In this document: positions 8,468-15,862 of the stretch, one piece after another
How the letters are laid out: each line of letters begins with the position of its first letter
How positions within the stretch are numbered: position 1 is the first letter of the stretch
Assembly: GCF_020216065.1 (NCBI RefSeq)
Contig: NZ_JAIWNA010000002.1
Coordinates: 1,273,145 to 1,337,144 of the forward strand
DNA: 64,000 nucleotides
Origin: Nocardia rosealba
GTDB taxonomy: Bacteria; Actinomycetota; Actinomycetes; Mycobacteriales; Mycobacteriaceae
Direction: 5' to 3'
Made by a program: the position numbers and the translations under genes
The notes under the pieces: generated by a model
Told to the model about the DNA's origin: nothing
The model's database searches: none
What the model saw: the letters and a program-made list of their open reading frames with translations, nothing else

Positions 8468-9325
8468 ATGGAATCCGTCGACCACAGCGAAATCGATCCC
8501 GGGAGTCGGCCTCGGGTTCAGCATCGATACGGGCGGCACGCCTCGACGGCACCCGCCGATCGGTTCCGGCGGCGGATGTCGCGTGCGGGCGTCGCGGCCG
8601 CGGTCGTCGGCACGGGAATCGGGATATCGCTGATAGTGCGGGCGGATTCGAGCCTGTCGACGAGCAATGCGGCGATATTCTCGGGCGAACCGTCCGTACA
8701 GACTTCCGGCTACTGCGCCGTCGACGACAGTCCCGCTGTGGTCGATTCCGGCTCGGTAGCCGACGCACCGAGCGAGGTCGCCGTTCCTGATGTCGCCTCG
8801 GGTACCGACCCGGCTACCGATGCCGGATTCGACCAACCGGACACCGAACCGCCGAGTACCGCCCCCGCACCGGAAACGACGACCATCGTGACCACCGATC
8901 CCTTGCCTGCGGATTCGCCGGATACCTCGGTCAGCGTGAGTTTGTCTGTCACGGCAAGCCTTTCGGTGCAGGCCACACCGCCGCCACAAGATCCGGGTGT
9001 CGCGTCGGTCCCGGAATCCACAGTGCCCGTCACCGCGATTCCCCCGGACACCTCGACCGTCAGTCCGAGCACAGTGACGGTAACGGCTGATCCCCCGACC
9101 GTCACCGTCACATCCACCACCACGACCACCGCTGCGCCGACCACCACGACGACAACACCCCGCACCACAGTCCCACCGAGCTCGACCACCGCCGCGCCAC
9201 CGACGACCACAACGACGCGGCCCCATCCCGCGACTACGACGCCGACTGCGACGAAGCGCGCACGCCCGACTCCATCCCTCGCGCGCCCACCGTCCACGTC
9301 GTCACCAGCAACGACAACGAGGTAG
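8468..9325 (+). CDS. Membrane-anchored Thr/Pro/Ser-rich surface protein, apparently frameshifted near its 3' end
   Basis: The product as read is 285 residues. A basic N-terminus (residues 1-38) leads into one membrane segment (AGVAAAVVGTGIGISLIV, about 40-57), so the rest should lie outside the membrane. Residues about 100-285 are mucin-like: nearly all Thr, Pro, Ser, Ala and Val, with runs of five to six threonines, a likely site for O-mannosylation. AGGGAGAAG precedes the ATG. Beyond about 9180 the codon third-position GC falls in this frame while another frame becomes strongly coding-like, so the stop at 9323 may not be the native end. Confidence 0.7.
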   Translation: MESVDHSEIDPGSRPRVQHRYGRHASTAPADRFRRRMSRAGVAAAVVGTGIGISLIVRADSSLSTSNAAIFSGEPSVQTSGYCAVDDSPAVVDSGSVADAPSEVAVPDVASGTDPATDAGFDQPDTEPPSTAPAPETTTIVTTDPLPADSPDTSVSVSLSVTASLSVQATPPPQDPGVASVPESTVPVTAIPPDTSTVSPSTVTVTADPPTVTVTSTTTTTAAPTTTTTTPRTTVPPSSTTAAPPTTTTTRPHPATTTPTATKRARPTPSLARPPSTSSPATTTR

Positions 9326-9518
9326 ACGCCTCGCAGACCACCACGCGAATCCTGAGCTCGGCGAGCACCGGCACCACATCGGTTTCGGGACGGGCCCACA
9401 CGTCGGTACCTACGAGGTCGTCACGCCCAGTACCGGCGGAAAGCCGGCTGAACTGTGTCTCCTCGAGCTACGCGACGTGCACGATGGAGATGGTGGCCTG
9501 CGTCAGTTCACCGCGTAG
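9181..9518 (+). other. Out-of-frame coding-like continuation of the Thr-rich protein
   Basis: Codons starting at 9181 read DYDADCDEARTPDSIPR and then VHVVTSNDNEVDASQTTT with almost exclusively C or G in third position. From about 9363 a third phase reads IGFGTGPHVGTYEVVTPSTG from 9378 on and ends LRDVHDGDGGLRQFTA with a stop at 9516-9518. Neither stretch has its own start or ribosome site. The simplest reading is a C-terminal domain of the 8468 gene separated by two frame changes, either sequencing/assembly errors in a repetitive GC-rich tract or real indels. The end overlaps the convergent gene by 16 bp. Confidence 0.5.
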
Positions 9519-10645
9519 GGGTAGGCGTCGGAACGGTCCTGGAACGACAGGATCCGGGGGTTCTGCACGCGACCGCCTCGGATCTCGATGGCGCGGCGAA
9601 TCGTGTCGCTGGCGTCCCACGCGCCGGGGCCGGCGAGCACGACCGGCAGGTATTCGAGCAGGGCCTCGGAGTTCTCCCAGGTCGCCGAGTCCCACAGGAA
9701 GGACGGGCTGTGGTCGACACCGTAGTAGTGCAGCTCGGTACCCACGGCGAACATGGGGTCGGCGAACGAGGTGGGGCGCGCCCATTCGAAACCCATCCCC
9801 TCGTCGCAGGAGACGTCGATGAACAGCGTGCCGCGTGAGAAGAGGTCGAGGTCGTCGTTGGTCACGAATGTCAGTGGTGCCTCGGTGTCCTGGAACATGC
9901 AGTTCACGACCACGTCGTAGCCGGCCAGCATCTCCGCGAGCGGGCCCGGTTCCGGTGCCTTCAGTGCCAACGTACGACTCGGGGTGGCCGGATCGCGCTC
10001 GAAGTGCTGCATCCGCACCGAAGCGAAGGGCGAGGCCACCGCGGACACGCTGCGCTGGGTCAGCACCGTGACATCGCTGATGCCGAGCGCCGACAGCGCC
10101 CGCACGGCACCGCGCGCGGTAGCACCGAAGCTGATCACCGCGGCTCGCATCCGGCGACCGTAATCGCCGGTGACACCACGCAATTGGAGTGCGTGCAGCA
10201 CCGAACAGTAGCCGGCGAGCTCGTTGTTCTTGTGGAAGACGTGGACGCTGAACACGCCTGCCTTCGTCCAGTGGTTCATCGCCTCCCACGCGATCAGGGT
10301 CAACTCCCGATCGATGGCCAGCTGGGTGATTCGCGCGTCCTGCACACAGTGCGGCCAGCCCCACACGATCGTGCCGGGCCGCATCTGCTCGAGGTCTTCG
10401 GCCAGCGGTTTGGCCAGCAGCAGCACATCGCATTCGGCGAACAGCTCTTCGCGGGTGCGGAAACCGGCGACCAGCGGAGCGAGTGCCTCGTCGGAGTAAC
10501 CGAAACGATCACCATAGCCACGTTCGAGAAAGATCTGCCCGCGCAGTCCCGGGTCGATGCGGTCGAGGTGGGCCGGATGGATGGCCAGCCGATGCTCGTT
10601 TTCCTTGCGGGAGGTCGCGACGACGCCGACGGTCAGGTCTTTCAC
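9503..10645 (-). CDS. Alanine dehydrogenase/PNT-family opine-type dehydrogenase
   Basis: The 380-residue protein begins like alanine dehydrogenase/transhydrogenase N-terminal domains (VGVVATSRKENEHRLAIHPAHL at 6-27). Its middle Rossmann portion (RAAVISFGATARGAVRALSALGISDVTVL at about 169-197) should bind NAD(P)H. It carries WGWPHCVQ and the late HSPSFLWDSATWE, as in N5-(carboxyethyl)ornithine synthase-like members rather than classic alanine dehydrogenase. It probably reduces an imine between a keto acid and an amino acid; the exact substrates are inference. It is separated from the upstream unknown gene by 52 bp on the same strand. Confidence 0.75.
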   Translation of the reverse strand: MKDLTVGVVATSRKENEHRLAIHPAHLDRIDPGLRGQIFLERGYGDRFGYSDEALAPLVAGFRTREELFAECDVLLLAKPLAEDLEQMRPGTIVWGWPHCVQDARITQLAIDRELTLIAWEAMNHWTKAGVFSVHVFHKNNELAGYCSVLHALQLRGVTGDYGRRMRAAVISFGATARGAVRALSALGISDVTVLTQRSVSAVASPFASVRMQHFERDPATPSRTLALKAPEPGPLAEMLAGYDVVVNCMFQDTEAPLTFVTNDDLDLFSRGTLFIDVSCDEGMGFEWARPTSFADPMFAVGTELHYYGVDHSPSFLWDSATWENSEALLEYLPVVLAGPGAWDASDTIRRAIEIRGGRVQNPRILSFQDRSDAYPYAVN

Positions 10646-10697
10646 AGTTGCTTCACCTGGTGAGCCTACCCGCTACCTTCGGCCCGGCCCGATCGGG

Positions 10698-11654
10698 TCA
10701 GTTCATCGTGCCTTCCATGGGGATGTAGATCTCCGATGCCTCGACGAACGCGCCACCGATCCGTGCGGCCAGGGCCAGTGCCTCGTCCGTCTTGCGGATC
10801 GCGGTGCGAATCACGTCGCCTTCGTCGTCCTCGTCGCCCGCAGCCACCAGCTCGTCGGCCTTGCGCGCCAGCCAGTGCCGGGTCACCGGTACGGCGGCGG
10901 GGGCCGCGTATCCGCCGACCTCGTAGTTGCTCGGAATGGTGTAGTTGACCGCCCATTCCAGTGCGGGGAACTCCGAGCGCATCAGGCCGAGCAAGGCCGA
11001 GTTGTCGACCAGGCCCGAATAGCCGTCCGATCCGGCCGTGCGCTCGAGCAGCGTCGGCCATACCCGGCCGCGCTGGATCCAGCCCGGCAGAATGTGCGCG
11101 AGGAACTCCACCAGAACGAACTGCAGGTTCCCGGCGAGTATCTCGCCCGGATCCGCGGTTTCGCCGTCGGGTGTGGTGAACGACTGCCGTGCCCGCAAAG
11201 CTCGCACCGCTTGGCGCAGCAGGACGACCTTGCCCGAGATCGCTTCGGCGACATACCGATCCGGCGGGAGTGTGCCCTCCATGTTCGGCCGCACACGACC
11301 AACCAGTGTGCGGTCGAGCAGCGACAGTTGCTGAACCGCGAGGTGATCCACTTGTTCCGGGGTGCACCGGTTGTATTGCAGCACCGTCTCCGCGACTTCC
11401 TCGGGCGTCTGCGCGGTGACGAAGTAGGGCCTGCCCCACACATACAGCTGCGGGTCGAAGTCGGCGTTGCCGCCCAGTTCTTCCAGCGCGCCCAGACCCC
11501 ACGCATTGGCCCGGAACCGGACCTTCGTCTGTTCCACGCCGAAGCGGATCAGATCATGCAGATCCTCGTCGGTGCCGTACCCGGCGATATACGGAAGTAC
11601 CCGATTCTCGACCATCCGCATGTCGATCGCATGAAAACTGACGTCATACCCCAT
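10698..11654 (-). CDS. Conserved-looking protein of unknown function
   Basis: A 318-residue soluble protein with no signal peptide or membrane segment. It opens with MGYDVSFHAIDMRMV and contains acidic and aromatic-rich helices, but no nucleotide-, metal- or cofactor-binding motif that I recognise. Codon third positions are strongly GC-rich, which supports it as a real gene. It lies 52 bp upstream of the alanine dehydrogenase-like gene in the same direction and may share its transcript. No function is proposed. Confidence 0.7.
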   Translation of the reverse strand: MGYDVSFHAIDMRMVENRVLPYIAGYGTDEDLHDLIRFGVEQTKVRFRANAWGLGALEELGGNADFDPQLYVWGRPYFVTAQTPEEVAETVLQYNRCTPEQVDHLAVQQLSLLDRTLVGRVRPNMEGTLPPDRYVAEAISGKVVLLRQAVRALRARQSFTTPDGETADPGEILAGNLQFVLVEFLAHILPGWIQRGRVWPTLLERTAGSDGYSGLVDNSALLGLMRSEFPALEWAVNYTIPSNYEVGGYAAPAAVPVTRHWLARKADELVAAGDEDDEGDVIRTAIRKTDEALALAARIGGAFVEASEIYIPMEGTMN

Positions 11655-11963
11655 AAGGGCCAGACAGTACCCGCACCGGCGGACAAGTTACTTATCCTGC
11701 TGTCCCACAGCCTATTTCACCTCGTCACAGTGTCTCGCCGGTACAGGGGAGGCGGCATCAGATGATCGGACGAGGAAGGCGCTCGGGCGAGGGTCGGCTC
11801 GGACGAATATCGACTTGCGGGTTTCGTGGCGGGCGTCGTATCGTGGCCGCAATCCGATCGGTGCTCTCCAGGAATACAGTCGCAGTGTGGGAGCCCCGCC
11901 TCATCTGAGCAGGCGTGGAGTGGGCGGCGTAATGACGCACGCCCATCTCCAACGGAGGATTTC
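11655..11963. promoter_or_regulatory. Divergent intergenic region
   Basis: This 309-bp gap separates the minus-strand unknown gene from the plus-strand LLM oxidoreductase and should hold both promoters. An AT-rich patch at about 11688-11700 (AAGTTACTTATCC) could be part of the minus-strand promoter. AACGGAGGA at 11951-11959 is the ribosome site for the ATG at 11964. No gene is evident. Confidence 0.4.
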
Positions 11964-12812
11964 ATGCATATCGGACTCGGCCTTCCCATCGCCGACCCCA
12001 GCACGCTGCCCGAATGGGCTGTCCGTGCCGAAGCCGCCGGTTTCGCCACCCTCGGACTGCTCGACCGCCTGGTCTACGACAACCCCGAACCGCTGGTCAC
12101 CCTGGCGGTGCTCGCTGGTCGCACCACTCGTATCCGGTTGCAGACCGAGGTACTCATCGCACCGCTGCGCGAGCCCGCGCTGCTCGCCAAACAGGTCGCG
12201 ACGCTGGATCGGATGTCCGGCGGTCGCTTCGTGCTCGGCCTCGGTGTCGGCGGTCGCGACGACGATCACGAGGCGAGCGCCACCGATATCCGCAGCCGCG
12301 GCCGCCGTATGGACGAACAGCTCCGCCTCATGCGCCGGCTGTGGGCCGGTGACCGATTCAGTGACAGCTGCGGGCCCATCGGTCCCTCGCCGACCACACC
12401 GGCAGGCCCTGAACTGCTGTTCGGTGGCTTCCAGCCCGCCGCGATCGACCGCGTCGGCCGCTGGGGCGGCGGGTTTCTCGCCGCTGCCGCGCCGTCCTGG
12501 GCGGGCGGCCTCTTCGACCTGGCCCGCGAGTCCTGGAGCAACCACGGTCGTTACGGCTCACCACGCATCGTCGCCCAGCTCAACGTAGTCCTCGGTCCGC
12601 AGCCGGTGGTCGACCAGGCCCGCACCGCTGTCCTCGACTACTACGAGTTCAGCGGCCGTGCCGACTACATGGCCGGCGGCATACTCACCACCGCGGCGCA
12701 GATCGGTTCCGCCATCAGGCAATTCGAGGACCTAGGCGCCGACGAAGTCATGCTGTATTGCTACGGCACCGATCCCGATCAGGTCGACCGTCTCGCCGAC
12801 GCCGTGCTCTGA
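11964..12812 (+). CDS. LLM-class flavin-dependent oxidoreductase
   Basis: This 282-residue TIM-barrel protein of the luciferase-like monooxygenase superfamily probably uses FMN or F420. It has the typical opening MHIGLGLPIADPSTLPEW, the segment QVATLDRMSGGRFVLGLGVGGR (about 79-100) and a long helix ending GADEVMLYCYG. A bacterial-luciferase second subunit is not nearby. GGAGGA eight bases before 11964 fixes the start. The substrate cannot be read from the sequence. Confidence 0.88.
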   Translation: MHIGLGLPIADPSTLPEWAVRAEAAGFATLGLLDRLVYDNPEPLVTLAVLAGRTTRIRLQTEVLIAPLREPALLAKQVATLDRMSGGRFVLGLGVGGRDDDHEASATDIRSRGRRMDEQLRLMRRLWAGDRFSDSCGPIGPSPTTPAGPELLFGGFQPAAIDRVGRWGGGFLAAAAPSWAGGLFDLARESWSNHGRYGSPRIVAQLNVVLGPQPVVDQARTAVLDYYEFSGRADYMAGGILTTAAQIGSAIRQFEDLGADEVMLYCYGTDPDQVDRLADAVL

Positions 12813-12813
12813 T

Positions 12814-12835
12814 AGCAGGGCCCGAGCGCCCTGCT
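12814..12835 (+). terminator. Hairpin terminator after LLM oxidoreductase
   Basis: AGCAGGGC (12814-12821) pairs with GCCCTGCT (12828-12835) around a six-base loop, beginning two bases after the stop codon. Confidence 0.6.
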
Positions 12836-12855
12836 GGACGGATACCATCGACGGC

Positions 12856-13212
12856 ATGTGTACCTATGCGTTCGTGCACTACAAGCTGCACTGGGTATGC
12901 GTCGCGTGCCGGTTGTCGTTCAAGCGTCATCCATCGGAAGACGGTGTGCCGCATCGTTGCCCACGGTGTACCCGGCCGATGTCGTGCGCGGGGCGTGACT
13001 TTGCCGCTCCTGCGCGCCGTGATGTCGACGGGTGGTCCGTCGTCGGCGTCGTGGTCGGTGCAGGACTGCGATACGAAGGGTTCGAGCCGTGCGGGTGCGG
13101 GCGTGAACCGAAGTTCCGGCCACGCACTCGTGCCCAGGTGCGAGCACGGAAGGTCTTCGCCGCTCGATACGGGCTTGCGCTGGGTGAAGCACTCGGCCGC
13201 CCGCAACTATGA
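12856..13212 (+). CDS. Small zinc-ribbon protein of unknown function
   Basis: 118 residues with two CxxC pairs, CVAC (15-18) and CPRC (35-38), spaced as in a zinc ribbon, followed by a motif typical of a widespread actinobacterial small family (FAAPARRDVDGW). A third group, CGCG, lies near residue 79. These proteins are sometimes mislabelled as deoxyxylulose phosphate synthase but are far too short. The role is unknown. It is preceded by the LLM gene terminator, so it probably has its own promoter in the 43-bp gap. Confidence 0.75.
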   Translation: MCTYAFVHYKLHWVCVACRLSFKRHPSEDGVPHRCPRCTRPMSCAGRDFAAPARRDVDGWSVVGVVVGAGLRYEGFEPCGCGREPKFRPRTRAQVRARKVFAARYGLALGEALGRPQL

Positions 13213-13262
13213 CAGCACCGCTGGTCCCGCTCAGGTACGGCCGACGCGAGCCGGGAAAGACT

Positions 13263-13475
13263 CTAGCGTTGCGGGTCGTCGTCGGACTGGTGGTGCGCGG
13301 GGGCGAGGAAGGTCGGGAACTGGTGACCGGTGGTGATCGGCGTTGCCGCCGTGGGTTCGTTGTGGTGGGGGGTACTGAACAACGGGACGGCGTTCGAAGA
13401 CACGGTGAGCTCGACCTCGTCGGTTCGGGCGGGTTCCGGAGGACGGCCGGACGTGCGCGGGTGTAGGTCGGTCAT
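13263..13475 (-). CDS. Small Thr/Pro/His-rich peptide of unknown function
   Basis: The ATG at 13475 is preceded by CAGGGGGAA, a good ribosome site, and the frame encodes 70 residues: an N-terminal charged part (to about residue 22) and a C-terminal part rich in Thr, Pro, His, Ser and Phe ending SDDDPQR. There is no signal peptide or membrane segment. It is divergent from a nitroreductase-family gene. Size and composition would allow a modified-peptide precursor, but no maturation enzyme of a known class is adjacent. It could also be a small regulatory or disordered protein. Confidence 0.55.
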   Translation of the reverse strand: MTDLHPRTSGRPPEPARTDEVELTVSSNAVPLFSTPHHNEPTAATPITTGHQFPTFLAPAHHQSDDDPQR

Positions 13476-13649
13476 GGATTCCCCCTGGGAGTGGCTTCGA
13501 GCCGTGGTGACACCGAGCATAGCGACGACCTCCGACAACCCCTGTATGGTCGCATGCCCGCCCGGTCCCCCGCGGCCCAGGACGGTCGGACCGTCCGAAC
13601 CGCGAGCGTGCCCGGGAAGGTCGGGCCTGCTCGAGTGGTTGCCCTTCGT

Positions 13650-14234
13650 GTGACTGTCCACGCCACCGCCCTGCACCCTTTCGTCCTCGAGCGCTACAGC
13701 CCCACGGGTTTCCGTCGAGAGCACACACTGTCGTCGGCCGAAGTCCACTCCCTTTTCGAGGCTGCTCGACGCGCGCCTTCGGCAGGCAATTCGCAACCGT
13801 GGCGGTTCATCGCCGGTATGCGCGGTGACGCTGTCCATCGGCGGCTCACCGGTTTCCTCGCGCGAAGTTCCGCGGCGTGGGCATCGGATGCGAGCCTCCT
13901 CGTCGCCAACCTCGTGCAGCGGCGGGTGGAGGACACGGACTTCGAGTACTCCGAGTTCGCCGACTACGACCTCGGACAGGCTGTGGCGCACCTGACCTTT
14001 CAGGCCAACGCACTCGGACTCCAGGTGCATCAGTTCCGGGCATTCGACCGGGACGGACTGCACCAGGAGTTCGAGCTGCCTGATCATTGGGAGATCGCGA
14101 CGATGGCGGCCGTCGGGCGGCCGGGCGCCGACGCCACTGGTACGGATCGTCGGCGTAAACCGTTGGACGACGTCATGTGGACGGTCGCGAACATCGGTTC
14201 ACAGCATGCACGATCCGGAGCTGCCGAAGAGTGA
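13650..14234 (+). CDS. Nitroreductase-family oxidoreductase
   Basis: About 194 residues with the nitroreductase opening ERYSPTGFRREHTLS, the FMN-contact segment FEAARRAPSAGNSQPWRFI (about 35-53), the YDLGQAVAHLTFQANALGLQ helix that forms the dimer/flavin pocket, and PLDDVMW near the end. It would use FMN and NAD(P)H to reduce nitro, quinone or similar groups. The start is uncertain: GTG at 13650 or 13635 both fit the family length. It ends at a strong hairpin. Confidence 0.8.
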   Translation: MTVHATALHPFVLERYSPTGFRREHTLSSAEVHSLFEAARRAPSAGNSQPWRFIAGMRGDAVHRRLTGFLARSSAAWASDASLLVANLVQRRVEDTDFEYSEFADYDLGQAVAHLTFQANALGLQVHQFRAFDRDGLHQEFELPDHWEIATMAAVGRPGADATGTDRRRKPLDDVMWTVANIGSQHARSGAAEE

Positions 14235-14241
14235 TCGGGCG

Positions 14242-14277
14242 ATGCCCTCGAGGAGGAGTCGATCTCCTCGAGGGCAT
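14242..14277. terminator. Bidirectional hairpin terminator
   Basis: A perfect 14-bp stem (14242-14255 with 14264-14277) and an 8-base loop, directly after the nitroreductase stop and 50 bp beyond the convergent monooxygenase stop. Confidence 0.8.
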
Positions 14278-14326
14278 GCACCGGGCGATCAGATCCGCTC
14301 GGTGCTGGTTCCGCGAATCGAGGCCA

Positions 14327-15862
14327 CTATCCCGTTCGGCACGGTTCGTCGTGTGGACGTGGCTGCGGGCCGCCCGAGAGTCGTCCCTGCGAGTCCGGCA
14401 CCGTGAACGAGAGGGCCGGGTTGTTTCCGGCAAGCGCCTTTCCGAAAGCTGCCACCGTTCCCGGCCAGGCGTTGGTGACGGTGCCGTCGGCCGTTTTCCA
14501 CCAGGTCGTTGCCTTGCCGTCGCGCCAGACGGTCCGGTCGAGCGCGTCGTCGAGGTGGTCCAGGTAGGTCGCCATCGCCTGGTCGGTGACCTCGATCGGT
14601 TCGCGAAGCCGGGCACTGAGTGCCAGGCAACGCATGATGTAGCGGACCTGGTGCTGTTTGACGGCGGGATTGCTGTTGGTGGGGGTGAACGAGTGCGGTC
14701 CCGCGATGAGATAGAGGTTGGGAAAGCCTGGCACCGCAAGTCCGTAGAAGGCGGTCGGGCGGCCCTCCGTTCGCCACCGGTCGTGCAGCTCGACCCCACC
14801 GCGCCCACTGACCCGGACGCCGTCGAGGAACTCCCGGGCGCGGAATCCGGTGGCCAGGACGATGAGGTCGGCGCGGCGTTCGATGCCGTCGACGGTGCGG
14901 ATGCCGCCCGGGACGATCCGGTCGATCGGATCGGTGACGAGTTCTACGTGGGGCTCGGTGAGCGCCCGGTAGTACCCGCTGTCGATGAGGATGCGTTTTT
15001 CCCCGATCCGGTGGTCCGGGGTGAGCTTTCGGCGCAGCTCCGGATCGCGTACCTGGCATCGAAGATGTTCCCGGGCAACCAATTCCAGCGATCTGGCCGA
15101 CCATCCGGCATGAGTGGTCGGGGCCAGGACAAGGTCGGCGGCGCGGTACAGTCCGGCGCGGTACAAGCCGTGCAGGCCGGGTACATGGGTCAGCGCCCAC
15201 CGCGACACCGTTCCGAACGACGCGGCGGGCTTGGGCAGTACCCACGACGGGCTCCGCTGATAGACGGTGACCGAGGAAGCGGTGCGCGCCAGCTCCGGAA
15301 TCATCTGTGCCGCCGAGGATCCGGTGCCGACCACCGCGATGTGTCCGGTGCGGTCGGCGGTGTGATCCCAGCGCGCGGAGTGGAACATCGGGCCACCGAA
15401 GGTGTCGGCTCCGCGCAGCTGTGCGACAGCGGGCCGGTGCAGCTGGCCGACCGCCCACACCACCGCTCTGGTGCGGATCAGCTCGCCCGCCGACGTGGTG
15501 AGCGACCAGGTGCGGTCGTCGTCGCGGTAATCGGCGCTCACCACCGCGGTGTCACAGCGCAGATGGGGACGCAACCCGTGCCGGTCGGTGACCGCACCCA
15601 GATAGGACAGGATCGCTTGCGCGTCGGGGTAACGCACCCGAGGGTCACGGTAGGGGTCGAAGGCGAGCGAATACAGGTGCGCGGGCACGTCGCAGGAACA
15701 GCCCGGGTAGGTGTTCTCCCGCCACACACCGCCGACCTCGGAACCCTCCTCGAGGATCAGGAAGTTCTGCACGCCCGCCTCTTTGAGTTCCCACGCCATG
15801 GTGAGCCCGCCAAACCCGGCCCCTACAACGACGACGTCGTATTCGACACTGTGTCCGGTCAT
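14327..15862 (-). CDS. Flavin monooxygenase, probable Baeyer-Villiger type
   Basis: This 511-residue protein has an N-terminal FAD-binding VVVVGAGFGGLTMA (about 9-22). The sequence FGGPMFHSARWD fits the Baeyer-Villiger/flavin monooxygenase fingerprint FxGxxxHxxxW[PD]. The NADPH-binding AVVGTGSSAAQ follows, with VLATGFRA later. Such enzymes turn ketones into esters or lactones, or hydroxylate. Its ATG overlaps the stop of the acyl-CoA oxidase-like gene (ATGA), so both work in one operon, perhaps on the same lipid or alicyclic substrate. An upstream in-frame extension to 16045 lies inside that gene and is rejected. Confidence 0.88.
   Translation of the reverse strand: MTGHSVEYDVVVVGAGFGGLTMAWELKEAGVQNFLILEEGSEVGGVWRENTYPGCSCDVPAHLYSLAFDPYRDPRVRYPDAQAILSYLGAVTDRHGLRPHLRCDTAVVSADYRDDDRTWSLTTSAGELIRTRAVVWAVGQLHRPAVAQLRGADTFGGPMFHSARWDHTADRTGHIAVVGTGSSAAQMIPELARTASSVTVYQRSPSWVLPKPAASFGTVSRWALTHVPGLHGLYRAGLYRAADLVLAPTTHAGWSARSLELVAREHLRCQVRDPELRRKLTPDHRIGEKRILIDSGYYRALTEPHVELVTDPIDRIVPGGIRTVDGIERRADLIVLATGFRAREFLDGVRVSGRGGVELHDRWRTEGRPTAFYGLAVPGFPNLYLIAGPHSFTPTNSNPAVKQHQVRYIMRCLALSARLREPIEVTDQAMATYLDHLDDALDRTVWRDGKATTWWKTADGTVTNAWPGTVAAFGKALAGNNPALSFTVPDSQGRLSGGPQPRPHDEPCRTG

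Noticed and set aside
9503..10645. Standard alanine dehydrogenase (ald)
   Set aside because: Only the N-terminal domain wording fits; the middle and C-terminal parts diverge and resemble carboxyethylornithine synthase-like relatives, so a general family name was used.
13263..13475. Firm call of a ribosomally made, modified peptide precursor
   Set aside because: No lanthipeptide, lasso, YcaO or radical-SAM enzyme gene is adjacent; the peptide is reported only as a small protein of unknown role.
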